Assembly: GCA_029945985.1 (NCBI GenBank)
Contig: JAQSDP010000167.1
Span: 1 to 5,257 of the forward strand
Direction: 5' to 3'
Source of the DNA: a bacterium
Lineage (GTDB): Bacteria; Acidobacteriota; Blastocatellia; Pyrinomonadales; Pyrinomonadaceae
DNA: 5,257 nucleotides
In this document: piece after piece, positions 1 to 5,257 of the stretch
Layout: every line of letters begins with the position of its first letter
Numbering within the stretch: the stretch's first letter is position 1
Program-made: the position numbers and the translations under genes
Notes under the pieces: model-generated
Databases searched by the model: none
The model's input: the letters and a program-made list of their open reading frames with translations, nothing else
Told to the model about the DNA's origin: nothing

Positions 1-330
1 CGCCCTATCCTTTTTCTTGACCTTCTCCGGAGCTGTTTTCAGTGAGGCTTCGAGTTCTTTGACCGCCCTCGGAAAAGTAGGTAAATGTTCGTAGCCAAGA
101 AGCTGGAGTGCCGTAGCAAACGCCGCGAAATTAGGCGAATACGTCTTCATCGAATCGAGAGCGATTCGTCCGAGTTTTCTAGGCGTGTCCGCCGAAAACC
201 GATCCGCCCCGCCGTAAACGACATGCACGGGTGTTCGTGGTGAAACGTTCGCAGGTGAAACTTTTTCCTTCTGATCTTTAATTATCAGCCGAACGCCGTC
301 ATCTCCTTCTTCCAAGATCTGTTTGCTCAT
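1..330 (-). CDS. N-terminal part of a DUF6986-like (HpcH/HpaI aldolase-like) protein, cut by the window edge
   Basis: This is an open frame of 110 codons from ATG at 330-328 that runs off the left edge with no stop. It begins MSKQILEEGDDGVRLIIKD. The recognisable part is residues 34-70, with the segment PVHVVYGGADRF (34-45) followed by a helix-like stretch (SADTPRKLGRIALDSM) and SPNFAAFATALQLLG. From memory this matches the start of the DUF6986 family, sometimes auto-annotated as phosphoenolpyruvate kinase and related to HpcH/HpaI aldolases; there the usual wording is PVHTVYGGA. The catalytic barrel would lie beyond the window, so activity cannot be judged. Residues 91-110 are lysine-rich (LKTAPEKVKKKDRA). 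The start lies 21 bases after the stop of the upstream DUF4440-type gene and in the same reading frame, which suggests co-transcription. No clear Shine-Dalgarno sequence precedes the ATG, and an in-frame TAA upstream rules out a longer ATG start. The open frame is certain; the family name is tentative. Confidence 0.55.
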   Translation of the reverse strand, partial: MSKQILEEGDDGVRLIIKDQKEKVSPANVSPRTPVHVVYGGADRFSADTPRKLGRIALDSMKTYSPNFAAFATALQLLGYEHLPTFPRAVKELEASLKTAPEKVKKKDRA

Positions 331-345
331 TGAAACCCATTGTAA

Positions 346-360
346 CCGAAGTTACTTCGG
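346..360 (-). other. Small hairpin with the stop codon of the DUF4440 gene in its loop
   Basis: CCGAAG (346-351) and CTTCGG (355-360) are exact reverse complements around TTA. Read on the minus strand, the loop is the TAA stop codon of the upstream gene. The stem is 6 bp with a 3-base loop and no following T-run, so it is not a convincing terminator. It sits between two closely spaced minus-strand genes and could affect termination or ribosome release, or be chance. Confidence 0.35.
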
Positions 361-837
361 GGCCGCGGATGGCTGAGCGGCAGGAGGACGAATCCCTGTG
401 TACTGTACCGACGCGATCTTCCAGTCGCCGCGTTCCTTGCGGCAAACCGCCGTAGCCATCATCTTTCGTGGCGGAGCAGTTTTCCCGTCCTTGCTCATCG
501 TGAATGTCAGCTCGACGATCGCCACCGCCGTGTCCCCGTAAACGCGGATCGAACGGAAATCTTCCGCTACGTCGATGCTCACATCTGCGCTCTTTTCCTT
601 CTCAGCCGGTGTATAAAACGTGAGAACCTTCGCACGCGGATCGAACTCCCCGACCGGCGAGATCTCGATGTAATCGCTCGTGAACAATCGTTCCAATGCT
701 GCCGCATCGTAAACAGATTGCGCAGTAGTCATGGCGTCGATCGCGGTTCGAATTGCGGTTTCGTCCTTGCTCTGTGCCTGAACGACAAAAGTGGAGGCAA
801 GTAGCAATGCAAGGATGGTCGGATATTTATAAGTCAT
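352..837 (-). CDS. Secreted DUF4440 / SnoaL-like (NTF2-fold) protein of unknown function
   Basis: The gene encodes 161 residues. Residues 1-21 look like a Sec signal peptide: a short start with one lysine, a hydrophobic core ILALLLASTFVV, then VQA, with likely cleavage after Ala21. The mature part fits the DUF4440/SnoaL-like NTF2 fold. A first helix (about 25-45, ETAIRTAIDAMTTAQSVYD) leads into LERLFTSDYIEISPVGEFDPRAKVLTFY, the typical 'dose of work, field of strands' pattern of the family. Strands follow around RVYGDTAVAIVELTF, and the near C-terminal GDWKIASVQYTGI resembles the family's usual W-K-I-A/V ending. The last 12 residues are a Pro/Ala-rich tail (RPPAAQPSAAPK). Members of this fold bind small ligands or act as enzymes or accessory domains, and no catalytic residues can be assigned here. 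A good Shine-Dalgarno sequence supports the start. The gene follows radA by 55 bases and may be co-transcribed, though no functional link with DNA repair is evident. Confidence 0.85.
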   Translation of the reverse strand: MTYKYPTILALLLASTFVVQAQSKDETAIRTAIDAMTTAQSVYDAAALERLFTSDYIEISPVGEFDPRAKVLTFYTPAEKEKSADVSIDVAEDFRSIRVYGDTAVAIVELTFTMSKDGKTAPPRKMMATAVCRKERGDWKIASVQYTGIRPPAAQPSAAPK

Positions 838-843
838 CGGTAT

Positions 844-848
844 CCCCT
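844..848 (-). promoter_or_regulatory. Ribosome binding site of the DUF4440-type gene
   Basis: On the minus strand AGGGG lies six bases before the ATG at 837, a standard Shine-Dalgarno arrangement. A second purine stretch (AGAGGAAA) lies slightly further upstream. This is the clearest ribosome binding site in the window and fixes the start that gives the signal peptide. Confidence 0.6.
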
Positions 849-892
849 AATTTCCTCTGACTTACGGCGGAACCCGGATAAATGTTCCCGGG

Positions 893-2266
893 CTAGAAGA
901 TCGCGTCCATGGCTTCATCGAGATTCTTGACGCCGATGACGCGCATCCCGAGCAGCTTTTCCAGCCCTTTTTTATTTGATTCAGGCAGGATCAGCTTTTT
1001 GAATCCGAGTGTTTGGGCCTCGCGTGCACGGGATTGAGCTTGGAGAACGCCGCGAACCTCGCCGGTCAGGCCGACCTCGCCGAACATCGCCACCTCTGGC
1101 GGCACTTGGATATTGCGGAAGCTTGAGGCAATCGCTGCGATCACGCCGAGGTCTGCCGCGGGCTCATCGATCTCCATTCCGCCCGCGACATTTAGGAAAA
1201 CATCGTCTGCCGAAAGCTGAAATCCGAGCCGCTTCTCAATCACCGCGATCAGCAGCGATGCTCGATTCTGGTCAAAGCCTTGAGCCATCCGCCGCCCCGA
1301 TCCGAACTTCGTCCCGCTCACGAGAGCCTGAACCTCGACGAGCATAGGCCGCGTGCCTTCCATGCAGATGGTAACGACTGAACCGGTGGCATTTTCAGGC
1401 CGCTCCTGCAGAAAAAGTTCCGATGGATTCGATACTGGAACTAGGCCCTCGTTGGTCATCTCGAACACGCCGATCTCGTTCGCTGCTCCGAAACGATTCT
1501 TCGTCGCGCGGATTATCCGATGGTTGTGATGCCGGTCGCCTTCAAAGTAGAGAACCGTGTCTACAATGTGCTCAAGCGTTTTCGGTCCCGCGATCGAGCC
1601 TTCTTTCGTAACATGGCCGGTCAAAAATACAGGCGTTCCGGACTGCTTCGCGAACATCATGAACTGCCCGGCAACATCGCGAACCTGCGAAACGCTTCCG
1701 GGCGCAGACTCGATCTTTTCGCTGAACACGGTTTGGATGGAATCGACGATCACGATGTCGGGTCGCAGTTTTTCTGTCTCAACGAGGATCGACTGAAGGT
1801 TCGTCTCCGGCAGCAGGAAAAGATTCTCGGCCTGGATCCCGAGCCGCTCGCCTCGCATCTTGATCTGCCGTTCCGATTCCTCGCCCGACACATACAGCAC
1901 CTTCAAACCGTCACGGCTGAGGCTATTGGCAACTTGCAGAACGATAGTCGATTTGCCGATCCCCGGCGATCCACCGATAAGAACCAACGATCCCGCCACG
2001 ACGCCTCCGCCCAGCACGCGGTCGAATTCGTCGATTCCCGTGGATGTGCGAGATTCGTCCTGAGATTCGATCGATTGGAACGCGATGGGCGTTACGTCTC
2101 GAAATCTGGAAGCCACCCCACCAGCTGATGCAGCCGCAGCCGCCGGGCGAAATCTTTCCTCGACGTACGTGTTCCATTCGCCGCAATCCGTGCATTGTCC
2201 GATCCACTTACGAGCCTGGCGGCCGCAGTTTTGGCAGACGTATATCGATTGCGGGTCTTTTGCCAT
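893..2266 (-). CDS. radA: DNA repair and recombination ATPase RadA (Sms)
   Basis: This is a 457-residue protein, the usual RadA length. RadA is a hexameric cytoplasmic ATPase related to RecA and DnaB that drives branch migration and processing of recombination intermediates (family knowledge). Domains in order are: a zinc finger with C11, C14, C25 and C28; a RecA-like ATPase core with Walker A GGSPGIGKST (98-107) and Walker B IVIVDS (171-176); the RadA-specific KNRFG motif (256-260); and a C-terminal Lon protease-like domain (about 295-457) containing FLNVAGGMEIDEPAADLG. In this family that domain is a DNA-binding scaffold and not a protease. The start at 2266 (MAKDPQSIYVCQNCG) is chosen because RadA proteins normally begin just before the zinc finger. 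The frame stays open for 32 more codons to 2362, but those residues resemble nothing in the family and cross a promoter-like sequence. No Shine-Dalgarno sequence is visible. The gene is divergent from the PIN-TRAM gene. Nothing is missing or broken. Confidence 0.97.
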   Translation of the reverse strand: MAKDPQSIYVCQNCGRQARKWIGQCTDCGEWNTYVEERFRPAAAAASAGGVASRFRDVTPIAFQSIESQDESRTSTGIDEFDRVLGGGVVAGSLVLIGGSPGIGKSTIVLQVANSLSRDGLKVLYVSGEESERQIKMRGERLGIQAENLFLLPETNLQSILVETEKLRPDIVIVDSIQTVFSEKIESAPGSVSQVRDVAGQFMMFAKQSGTPVFLTGHVTKEGSIAGPKTLEHIVDTVLYFEGDRHHNHRIIRATKNRFGAANEIGVFEMTNEGLVPVSNPSELFLQERPENATGSVVTICMEGTRPMLVEVQALVSGTKFGSGRRMAQGFDQNRASLLIAVIEKRLGFQLSADDVFLNVAGGMEIDEPAADLGVIAAIASSFRNIQVPPEVAMFGEVGLTGEVRGVLQAQSRAREAQTLGFKKLILPESNKKGLEKLLGMRVIGVKNLDEAMDAIF

Positions 2267-2285
2267 AATGCACAGTTCGCGGACG

Positions 2286-2314
2286 ATTCTAGCAAATCCG
2301 CCTGATTTTCCGAA
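2286..2314 (-). promoter_or_regulatory. Candidate sigma70-type promoter of radA
   Basis: On the minus strand, TTCGGA (2314-2309) and TAGAAT (2291-2286) are separated by 17 bases, and TGC directly precedes the -10 hexamer, giving an extended -10. TAGAAT differs from TATAAT at one base; the -35 match is weak (three of six). Transcription would start near 2279, about 13 bases before the radA ATG, leaving a very short leader. This agrees with the absence of a Shine-Dalgarno sequence. Read by eye; no start site is known. Confidence 0.4.
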
Positions 2315-2422
2315 CTTAAGGGAATTCAGCCTATTAAGCGGATTCGAATTATGGAATCGCACAGCTTATCGCCGTTTGAACCTGTGTTCACTTTGTTGTC
2401 CGAGGGCTCAGATCTGCCCAGC

Positions 2423-2452
2423 TTCGGCGGCAAATTGGTTTCGTGCTAAGAT
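2423..2452 (+). promoter_or_regulatory. Candidate promoter of the yacL-ispD genes, possibly leaderless
   Basis: TTCGGC (2423-2428) and TAAGAT (2447-2452) are 18 bases apart, and TGC precedes the -10, as in the radA promoter candidate on the other strand. TAAGAT matches the consensus at four of six positions. A start about seven bases downstream would fall on or beside GTG (2457) / ATG (2460), giving a leaderless message. No Shine-Dalgarno sequence is visible. Support is weak. The rest of the 193-base gap between the divergent starts shows no other clear element. Confidence 0.28.
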
Positions 2453-2459
2453 TTGCGTG

Positions 2460-3611
2460 ATGAGGCGGGATATTTTCACAGCTCGGGTCGGATTTGTGCT
2501 GCTGCTAGCGGTAGTTGGCTTCGTGCTGAATCCTGCGGCGCACACGACCAAGCTTGGCGAAATGGATGTAACATCTCGCCGGATCGCTTCCTCTATTCTC
2601 GGAGCTCTTCTCGCGGCGGCGATGATCGCCTTTGAAATGCGGGTGCGAAAAGCTTCGCTAAAAACCTTGATCGGTGCCGCTGTCGGATCGATCCTGGGAA
2701 TCGTGGGAGCTTTCCTGATCGGCGTCCTGATCTCGATCCAGAAAGAGGCGGCTGTTTCGGCCGAGACCCAAACATTTTTGACGATCTCGCTGGCCTTGTT
2801 TATGGGCTACGTCGGCCTTATGGTCGGTGCCGCAAAGGGCGAATATATCGATCTTTCCGTACTCGGCGGGATCTTTTCCGACAAACACACAAAGGTCGAT
2901 TTCAAGATACTCGACACGTCGGTCATCATCGACGGACGTATCGCGGACATCGCCGAAACGGGATTCCTGTCTGGAACGATGGTGATCCCCAACTTCGTTC
3001 TCAACGAACTGCAGCAGGTTGCCGATTCCGCCGATTCGTCCAAGCGCCAGCGCGGACGGCGCGGCCTGGATATGCTCCAGCGTCTGCGGAACAACACGAA
3101 GCTCGACATTCAGATCCTCGAGAACGATTTCCCGGCCGTAAAGGAAGTAGACCTCAAACTGATCGAACTTGCGAAACAGATCGATGCGATGATCGTGACG
3201 AACGACTTCAACTTGAACAAGGTGGCCCAACTTCGCGGTGTTGTCGTGCTCAACATTAACGAACTCGCTAATGCTTTGAAGCCCGTCGTGCTGCCCGGTG
3301 AGGCGATGCGGGTCTTCGTGCTGAAAGAGGGGAAAGAATACAACCAAGGCGTCGCATATCTCGACGACGGCACGATGGTTGTCATTGATAACGCCCGAAA
3401 GTTGATCGGCAAGACCGCCGATATCGCGGTTACCAGTGTGTTGCAGACAACCGCGGGTAAGATGATCTTTGGACGCTTGTGGGAAGAGAAGGTTGATGAG
3501 AACGGTGAAAGCGGAGCCTCTGTTCACGATTCTCGCTCGCTCGGCTTCCGAAAAGCTACGCGAGACCTTCGCGAACGAACCATCATCGAAGAGGTCGAAA
3601 TTCCGCGATGA
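2460..3611 (+). CDS. yacL: Membrane-anchored PIN-TRAM domain protein, YacL type
   Basis: This 383-residue protein has the YacL layout. Four hydrophobic segments lie at about 9-24, 42-58, 70-92 and 105-123. A PIN nuclease-fold domain (about 149-270) follows, then a TRAM RNA-binding domain (about 288-345). The PIN acidic residues are present: D152 in ILDTSVIIDGR, E193 in LNELQQVAD, D214 in RRGLDML and D249 in IVTNDFNLNKVA. The PIN fold is therefore probably catalytically competent, with RNA as the likely substrate (family inference; the true target is not established). A charged tail after the TRAM domain (about 350-383, ending IIEEVEIPR) is rich in Arg and Glu. ATG at 2460 is chosen because it directly precedes MRRDIFTARVGFVLLL, a normal first membrane segment. 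GTG at 2457 is one codon upstream and equally possible. The frame is open back to 2085, but that part lies antisense to radA and has no family resemblance. The stop overlaps the ispD start (ATGA), indicating translational coupling. Confidence 0.92.
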   Translation: MRRDIFTARVGFVLLLAVVGFVLNPAAHTTKLGEMDVTSRRIASSILGALLAAAMIAFEMRVRKASLKTLIGAAVGSILGIVGAFLIGVLISIQKEAAVSAETQTFLTISLALFMGYVGLMVGAAKGEYIDLSVLGGIFSDKHTKVDFKILDTSVIIDGRIADIAETGFLSGTMVIPNFVLNELQQVADSADSSKRQRGRRGLDMLQRLRNNTKLDIQILENDFPAVKEVDLKLIELAKQIDAMIVTNDFNLNKVAQLRGVVVLNINELANALKPVVLPGEAMRVFVLKEGKEYNQGVAYLDDGTMVVIDNARKLIGKTADIAVTSVLQTTAGKMIFGRLWEEKVDENGESGASVHDSRSLGFRKATRDLRERTIIEEVEIPR

Positions 3612-4273
3612 CGACGACGGCGATCATCGTCGCAGCCGGTTCCGGATCTCGCTTCAAGTCGGACACACCCAAACAGTTCCTCGAAATTAACGGAAAGCCC
3701 GTGATCGTCCACACGATCGAACGTTTTCAATCAGCGCCTTCAGTAGATTCGATCGTAATTGTACTGGCTGCAGATCAGACGCTCGATACCTCAGAATTCC
3801 CAAAGGTTTTGAAAGAAGTCACAGGTGGTGCGACGCGTGCCGAATCGGTCCGCAACGGATTCGAAGCGGCTGAAGGCGCCGATATCGTCGCCGTCCACGA
3901 CGGAGCTCGGCCGCTGGTGACCGTCGACGAGATCGAGCGAACGATCGCGAAAGCCAAAGAAACCGGAGCCGCTTGCCTCGTCGCGCCGGTCACCGATACC
4001 ATCAAATCTATCCGCGGTGACGAGATCGCTGATACGCTCGATCGCGCGAAACTGCGTCGGGCTTTAACGCCCCAAGCGTTCAGGAGCGAAGTATTAAGGA
4101 GAGCTTTCGACGGCATCGATCTGACCGAGTCAGTCACCGATGAATGCTTTCTGGTCGAAAAACTCGGCCACCCGATCGCGATCGTTGAGGGCAGCTCGCG
4201 AAACATCAAGATCACGCATCCGGAAGATCTGGTCCTTGCCGAAGCTTTGCTATCGGCGGAAACGCGGTATTAA
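3608..4273 (+). CDS. ispD: 2-C-methyl-D-erythritol 4-phosphate cytidylyltransferase
   Basis: IspD joins CTP and 2-C-methyl-D-erythritol 4-phosphate to give CDP-methylerythritol, the third step of the MEP isoprenoid pathway, in the cytoplasm. The protein has 221 residues, normal for a stand-alone IspD. The nucleotide-binding N-terminus reads IIVAAGSGSRF then PKQF (21-24), with R15 and K22 matching E. coli R20 and K27. The stretch VHDGARPLV (96-104) is the usual nucleotide/metal-site motif. T131 in VTDTIK, R146 in LDRAKLRRALTPQ and K201 in NIKITHPEDL correspond to E. coli T140, R157 and K213, so all key residues are present. The ATG overlaps the PIN-TRAM stop as ATGA. The nearest purine-rich stretch (GAGG, 3591-3594) is 13 bases away, so coupling to the upstream gene is the likely initiation route. 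ispF follows 161 bases later as a separate gene; there is no IspDF fusion here. Confidence 0.97.
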   Translation: MTTTAIIVAAGSGSRFKSDTPKQFLEINGKPVIVHTIERFQSAPSVDSIVIVLAADQTLDTSEFPKVLKEVTGGATRAESVRNGFEAAEGADIVAVHDGARPLVTVDEIERTIAKAKETGAACLVAPVTDTIKSIRGDEIADTLDRAKLRRALTPQAFRSEVLRRAFDGIDLTESVTDECFLVEKLGHPIAIVEGSSRNIKITHPEDLVLAEALLSAETRY

Positions 4274-4308
4274 GCCGCATCTCCGCCTGAAAGTTTCATC
4301 TTGCTTGA

Positions 4309-4371
4309 TTTCTTATTTTCGTGGTTAAAAGAACTAAAAATCTTTGAACCACGAAAGATGAAAATAAGAAA
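4309..4371. repeat. Long inverted repeat between ispD and ispF, 18-bp stem with a 7-base bulge
   Basis: TTTCTTATTTTCGTGGTT (4309-4326) is exactly complementary to AACCACG (4347-4353) plus AAAATAAGAAA (4361-4371); the seven bases 4354-4360 (AAAGATG) bulge out. The loop of 20 bases is A/T-rich. The bulge region AAGATGAAA (4355-4363) is also the exact reverse complement of TTTCATCTT (4294-4302), just outside the left arm, so two pairings compete. No T-run follows on either side, so it is not a standard terminator. The AACCACGAAAGA core resembles interspersed intergenic repeats I remember from several bacterial phyla (unchecked). The rest of the 161-base gap shows no convincing gene or promoter. 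Confidence 0.7.
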
Positions 4372-4420
4372 CAGGAGATCTTGCAAGTTGCAGTTTCATC
4401 GGCAGATTGTCGTGATCATC

Positions 4421-4438
4421 AGTTTATGTAGTTTATGT
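4421..4438 (+). repeat. Exact 9-bp tandem duplication at the ispF start
   Basis: AGTTTATGT occurs twice without a gap (4421-4429 and 4430-4438). The second copy holds the ispF ATG (4435). The first copy holds an ATG (4426) in the same frame, but the junction makes the next codon TAG, so it forms a start-stop (ATG-TAG) six bases before the true start. No Shine-Dalgarno sequence is close to either ATG. Confidence 0.75.
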
Positions 4439-4914
4439 TTAAAATCGGCTTCGGCTCCGACATCCACAGACTTGTTCCCGATCGCCCGCTGATCCTTGGC
4501 GGCGTTCAGATCGAATCTGATTTTGGTGCTGACGGTCATTCGGATGCAGACGCGCTGACGCACGCGATCACCGATGCGATCCTCGGAGCGCTCGCACTCG
4601 GCGACATCGGCACCCATTTCCCGCCCAGCGACGAACGCTGGCGAAATGCTGAAAGCTTCGTTTTCCTACGGTTCGCGGTCGGAGAAATGAAGCAGCACGG
4701 CTACGCGATAGCGAACCTCGATTCAACCGTCCATCTCGAATCGCCCAAACTTCGCCCCTACATTGACGAAATCCGCAAGGGCATAGCACACGCGCTCGAA
4801 GTAGAAACGAACCGCATTAGCGTCAAAGCAAAAACGGGCGAAGGCGTCGATGCCGTCGGCGAGCGAAGAGCCGTCCGTGCCGAGGCGATCGTCAGTTTAG
4901 AGTTCAAGCTTTAG
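4435..4914 (+). CDS. ispF: 2-C-methyl-D-erythritol 2,4-cyclodiphosphate synthase
   Basis: IspF converts the phosphorylated CDP-methylerythritol intermediate to the cyclic diphosphate with release of CMP, the fifth step of the MEP pathway. It is a cytoplasmic homotrimer with a zinc ion at each active site. The 159-residue length is normal. Metal ligands are D9 and H11 in GSDIHR and H43 in the segment HSDADALTHAITD (35-47). Also present are GDIGTHFPP (56-64), the substrate-binding ESPKLRPY (102-109), and KAKTGEGVDAVG (131-142), whose T134 and E136 match the conserved Thr/Glu of the family. ATG at 4435 is the only reasonable start because the codon run before it contains an in-frame TAG at 4429. 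No clear Shine-Dalgarno sequence precedes it. The final codons (LEFKL and TAG) lie inside a palindromic repeat, so the C-terminus was probably set or replaced by that repeat. ispD lies upstream in the same direction. Confidence 0.97.
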   Translation: MFKIGFGSDIHRLVPDRPLILGGVQIESDFGADGHSDADALTHAITDAILGALALGDIGTHFPPSDERWRNAESFVFLRFAVGEMKQHGYAIANLDSTVHLESPKLRPYIDEIRKGIAHALEVETNRISVKAKTGEGVDAVGERRAVRAEAIVSLEFKL

Positions 4915-4980
4915 CTTGTCCCGCGTAGCCATTAGACTTCCCTTAGTGAACGGAAACAAAATAAAGCTTGAACTCTGAAC
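4895..4980. repeat. Palindromic repeat overlapping the ispF end and reaching the next gene's start
   Basis: AGAGTTCAAGCTTTA (4899-4913) is the exact reverse complement of TAAAGCTTGAACTCT (4962-4976). In RNA the stem extends to 19 bp (4895-4913 with 4962-4980) with one U-G pair. Beyond a two-base internal loop, TTGT (4916-4919) can pair with ACAA (4956-4959). The left arm encodes the last residues and stop of ispF. The right arm ends two bases before the ATG of the phosphorylase gene, where the ribosome binding site would be. No T-run follows, so a standard terminator is unlikely. It looks like a REP-type or miniature mobile palindrome; its copy number elsewhere is unknown. Confidence 0.8.
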
Positions 4981-4982
4981 GA

Positions 4983-5257
4983 ATGAGACCACAAGAGATA
5001 ATCGCCAAGAAACGCGACGGTGGGGAACTGACGGCCGAGGAGATCGGTGCGTTCGTCGATGGCGTGTGCGACGGCTCGTGGGCGGATTATCAGATATCTG
5101 CGCTCGTGATGGCGATGTTCATTCGCGGCTTGAGTGACGCGGAGGGCGAGCAACTCGTCCGCTCGATGCTCTATTCCGGCGAGGTGCTCGACTTCTCGGA
5201 CATCGACAAGCCGAAAGCAGATAAACACTCGACCGGTGGTGTCGGCGACAAGACCTC
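4983..5257 (+). CDS. pdp: Pyrimidine-nucleoside (thymidine) phosphorylase, N-terminal part cut by the window edge
   Basis: The enzyme splits thymidine/uridine with phosphate into the base and (deoxy)ribose 1-phosphate, for pyrimidine salvage in the cytoplasm. The window holds 91 full codons of a protein usually about 430 residues long. The start MRPQEIIAKKRDGGELTAEE is typical of the family. The helical part ADYQISALVMAMFIRGLSD (34-52) and the phosphate-binding loop KHSTGGVGDK (81-90) are clear, and K81 and S83 are the phosphate-contacting positions in the family. The spacing before KHSTGG matches the Bacillus-type Pdp better than E. coli DeoA, so I use pdp; deoA remains possible until the rest is seen. 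The ATG at 4983 agrees with family starts. An in-frame TAA at 4962 limits any upstream extension, and TTG at 4968 is the only alternative. The region before the ATG is a repeat arm with no Shine-Dalgarno sequence. It lies 68 bases after ispF, on the same strand. Confidence 0.93.
   Translation, partial: MRPQEIIAKKRDGGELTAEEIGAFVDGVCDGSWADYQISALVMAMFIRGLSDAEGEQLVRSMLYSGEVLDFSDIDKPKADKHSTGGVGDKT

Noticed and set aside
873..892. CCCGG...CCGGG hairpin after radA as a terminator
   Set aside because: It has only five base pairs, a 10-base loop and no T-run on the transcribed strand, so it is too weak to call.
1520..2128. A 202-codon open frame on the plus strand opposite radA
   Set aside because: It is antisense to the conserved RadA ATPase core and shows no family resemblance.
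2267..2362. A 32-codon N-terminal extension of RadA
   Set aside because: RadA proteins start just before the zinc finger, and the extension covers the likely promoter.
2085..2459. A 125-codon N-terminal extension of the PIN-TRAM protein
   Set aside because: It begins antisense within radA, runs through the divergent promoter gap and resembles no YacL protein; ATG at 2460 gives a normal N-terminus.
2658..3527. A 289-codon open frame on the minus strand opposite the PIN-TRAM gene
   Set aside because: It lies wholly antisense to a well-supported gene, its translation is rich in D, H, R and Q with no recognisable motif, and it mirrors the codon bias of the sense strand.
4381..4431. A 16-codon TTG-started small ORF before ispF with AGGAG nearby
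   Set aside because: The AGGAG is only three bases from the TTG, the peptide has no features, and it ends at the TAG made by the tandem duplication; probably chance.
1..5257. A new multi-gene defence, mobile or biosynthetic system
   Set aside because: Apart from two tentative minus-strand genes, the proteins belong to known housekeeping families, and no transposase, CRISPR array, integrase, toxin-antitoxin pair or unexplained gene cluster is visible.

Overview
The window looks like ordinary chromosomal, mostly housekeeping DNA from a free-living bacterium of moderate GC content. It carries seven protein-coding regions, five complete and two cut by the window edges. My best guess for the source is an Acidobacteriota-type organism (Blastocatellia-like). 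This rests on the style of the proteins, the radA / PIN-TRAM / ispD / ispF neighbourhood, weak or absent Shine-Dalgarno sequences at several genes, and palindromic intergenic repeats. The assignment is an inference from memory and no search was run.

Left half, minus strand (read right to left): radA (2266 to 893) encodes the DNA-recombination ATPase RadA/Sms. It is followed after 55 bases by a secreted DUF4440/SnoaL-like small protein (837 to 352). After another 21 bases comes the start of a protein whose N-terminus resembles the DUF6986 (HpcH/HpaI aldolase-like) family, leaving the window at base 1. All three could be one transcript, read from a promoter-like sequence just upstream of radA.

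Right half, plus strand: a membrane-anchored PIN-TRAM protein (YacL type, 2460 to 3611) overlaps by four bases with ispD (3608 to 4273). ispF follows (4435 to 4914), then the first 91 codons of a pyrimidine-nucleoside phosphorylase (from 4983). IspD and IspF are the third and fifth enzymes of the MEP (non-mevalonate) isoprenoid pathway. radA, yacL, ispD and ispF are also neighbours in Bacillus-type genomes, where disA sits among them. Here disA is absent from the window and radA points away from the other three.

The most unusual material is between genes. A long imperfect inverted repeat lies between ispD and ispF. An exact 9-bp tandem duplication at the ispF start creates an ATG-TAG just before the real start codon. 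A 19-bp palindromic repeat supplies the last codons and stop of ispF and ends two bases before the start of the phosphorylase gene. I found no CRISPR array, tRNA, rRNA, transposase or defence system, and no evidence for a wholly new multi-gene system.
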